This document shows positions 6,827 through 7,450 of a DNA stretch of 7,450 nt, piece after piece. The stretch is from the NCBI GenBank assembly GCA_959600045.1, contig CAUGKJ010000041.1:1-7450 (forward strand), in the 5' to 3' direction. The translations under genes and the position numbers were made by a program. A model generated the notes under the pieces. The model searched no databases and was not told where the DNA came from. It was given only the letters and a program-made list of their open reading frames with translations. The stretch is from an uncultured Haemophilus sp. (lineage in GTDB: Bacteria; Pseudomonadota; Gammaproteobacteria; Enterobacterales; Pasteurellaceae). Numbering within the stretch: the stretch's first letter is position 1; each line of letters starts with the position of its first letter.

Positions 6827-7450
6827 TTAGTGAGCTTTGGTTAAATAACGTTGGAATAAGCCGATACAAACCGCACCACCCACAATGTTTCCCAACGTTA
6901 CTGGAATCAAATTCTTCACAATGAAATGATAGAGATCTAAGTCTGCATATTTCATTGGATCCACACCAATTTGTTGCCAAAATTCTGGCGTACTAGAATG
7001 AGCTGTGATAATGCCTAGTGGAATCATAAACATATTTGCCACACAGTGTTCAAAACCTGAGGCGACAAATAAACCAATCGGCATGATCATAATAAATGCT
7101 TTGTCTGTAACAGTTTTACCGGAATAAGACATCCATACCGCTACACACACCATAATGTTACATAAAATACCAAGGTTAAATGCTTCAAACCAAGTATGAT
7201 GAATCTTATGTTGAGCGGTTGCCAAAATGGTTAAACCCCATTGACCATTTGCTGCCATGGTTTGTCCCCCAAACCAAATCACTGCAGCAATAAATAAACC
7301 GCCCACAAAGTTACCCAAATATACCACAATCCAATTTCGGATCATTTGAGCTGTGGTTATCTTACCGCCTACGCGGGCAACTAAGGTTAAAGTAGAAGAG
7401 GTGAATAATTCAGATCCTAAAATTACCACCATAATTACGCCTAAAGAGAA
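6827..7450 (-). CDS. focA: Formate transporter FocA, 5' end beyond the window
   Basis: Inner-membrane pentameric formate channel of the formate/nitrite transporter (FNT) family, exporting formate made by PflB and importing it at low pH. The visible 207 residues are the C-terminal three quarters. The frame is open up to the window edge, and its first residues (FSLGVIMVVILG) align with the interior of E. coli FocA, so the internal ATG at 7432 is not the start. Seen: SELFTSST, matching the omega-loop region that gates the pore; GFEHCVANMF, holding the conserved pore histidine (His209 in E. coli); and NLIPVTLGNIVGG in the last membrane helix. About five hydrophobic helices are visible of the family's six. 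It is likely co-transcribed with pflB; any promoter of focA lies outside the window. Confidence 0.97.
   Translation of the reverse strand, partial: FSLGVIMVVILGSELFTSSTLTLVARVGGKITTAQMIRNWIVVYLGNFVGGLFIAAVIWFGGQTMAANGQWGLTILATAQHKIHHTWFEAFNLGILCNIMVCVAVWMSYSGKTVTDKAFIMIMPIGLFVASGFEHCVANMFMIPLGIITAHSSTPEFWQQIGVDPMKYADLDLYHFIVKNLIPVTLGNIVGGAVCIGLFQRYLTKAH

Overview
The window comes from a Pasteurellaceae genome, most likely a Haemophilus species. Four exact copies of the Haemophilus-type DNA uptake signal AAGTGCGGT are present (two with the full AT-rich downstream pattern). The base composition is AT-rich, and the proteins closely resemble H. influenzae OapA, EpmB, EF-P, protein E, PflA, PflB and FocA as I remember them. 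The gene order differs from what I recall for H. influenzae Rd, so a related species such as H. parainfluenzae is plausible. I cannot fix the species from sequence alone.

Layout, left to right. Positions 1-1214 (minus) hold an oapA-family gene, interrupted by an apparent one-base frameshift near 192-209 and cut by the window edge. Positions 1289-2305 or 2311 (minus) hold epmB, which makes beta-lysine for EF-P. Divergent from it, 2342-2908 (plus) is efp, the protein that EpmB's product modifies. Positions 2909-3030 hold two hairpin terminators in opposite orientation, one for efp and one for the converging gene. Positions 3031-3534 (minus) encode a protein E-type surface lipoprotein adhesin. 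Positions 3588-4328 (minus) are pflA, 4460-6772 pflB, and 6827 to the right edge focA (5' end missing).

Two functional modules meet here. The left one is translation-factor modification (EpmB acting for EF-P Lys34), with an envelope/opacity protein downstream of epmB. The right one is mixed-acid fermentation: FocA moves formate across the inner membrane, PflB cleaves pyruvate to formate and acetyl-CoA, and PflA installs the glycyl radical on PflB. The adhesin gene follows pflA on the same strand. A strong terminator between pflB and pflA, followed by an extended -10-like element, suggests that pflA is expressed at a lower level from its own promoter.

The genes are all known families. I see no CRISPR array, insertion sequence, tRNA, rRNA or unknown multi-gene system. 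The most notable points are the frameshift in oapA and the joining of two loci that I remember as separate in H. influenzae Rd.
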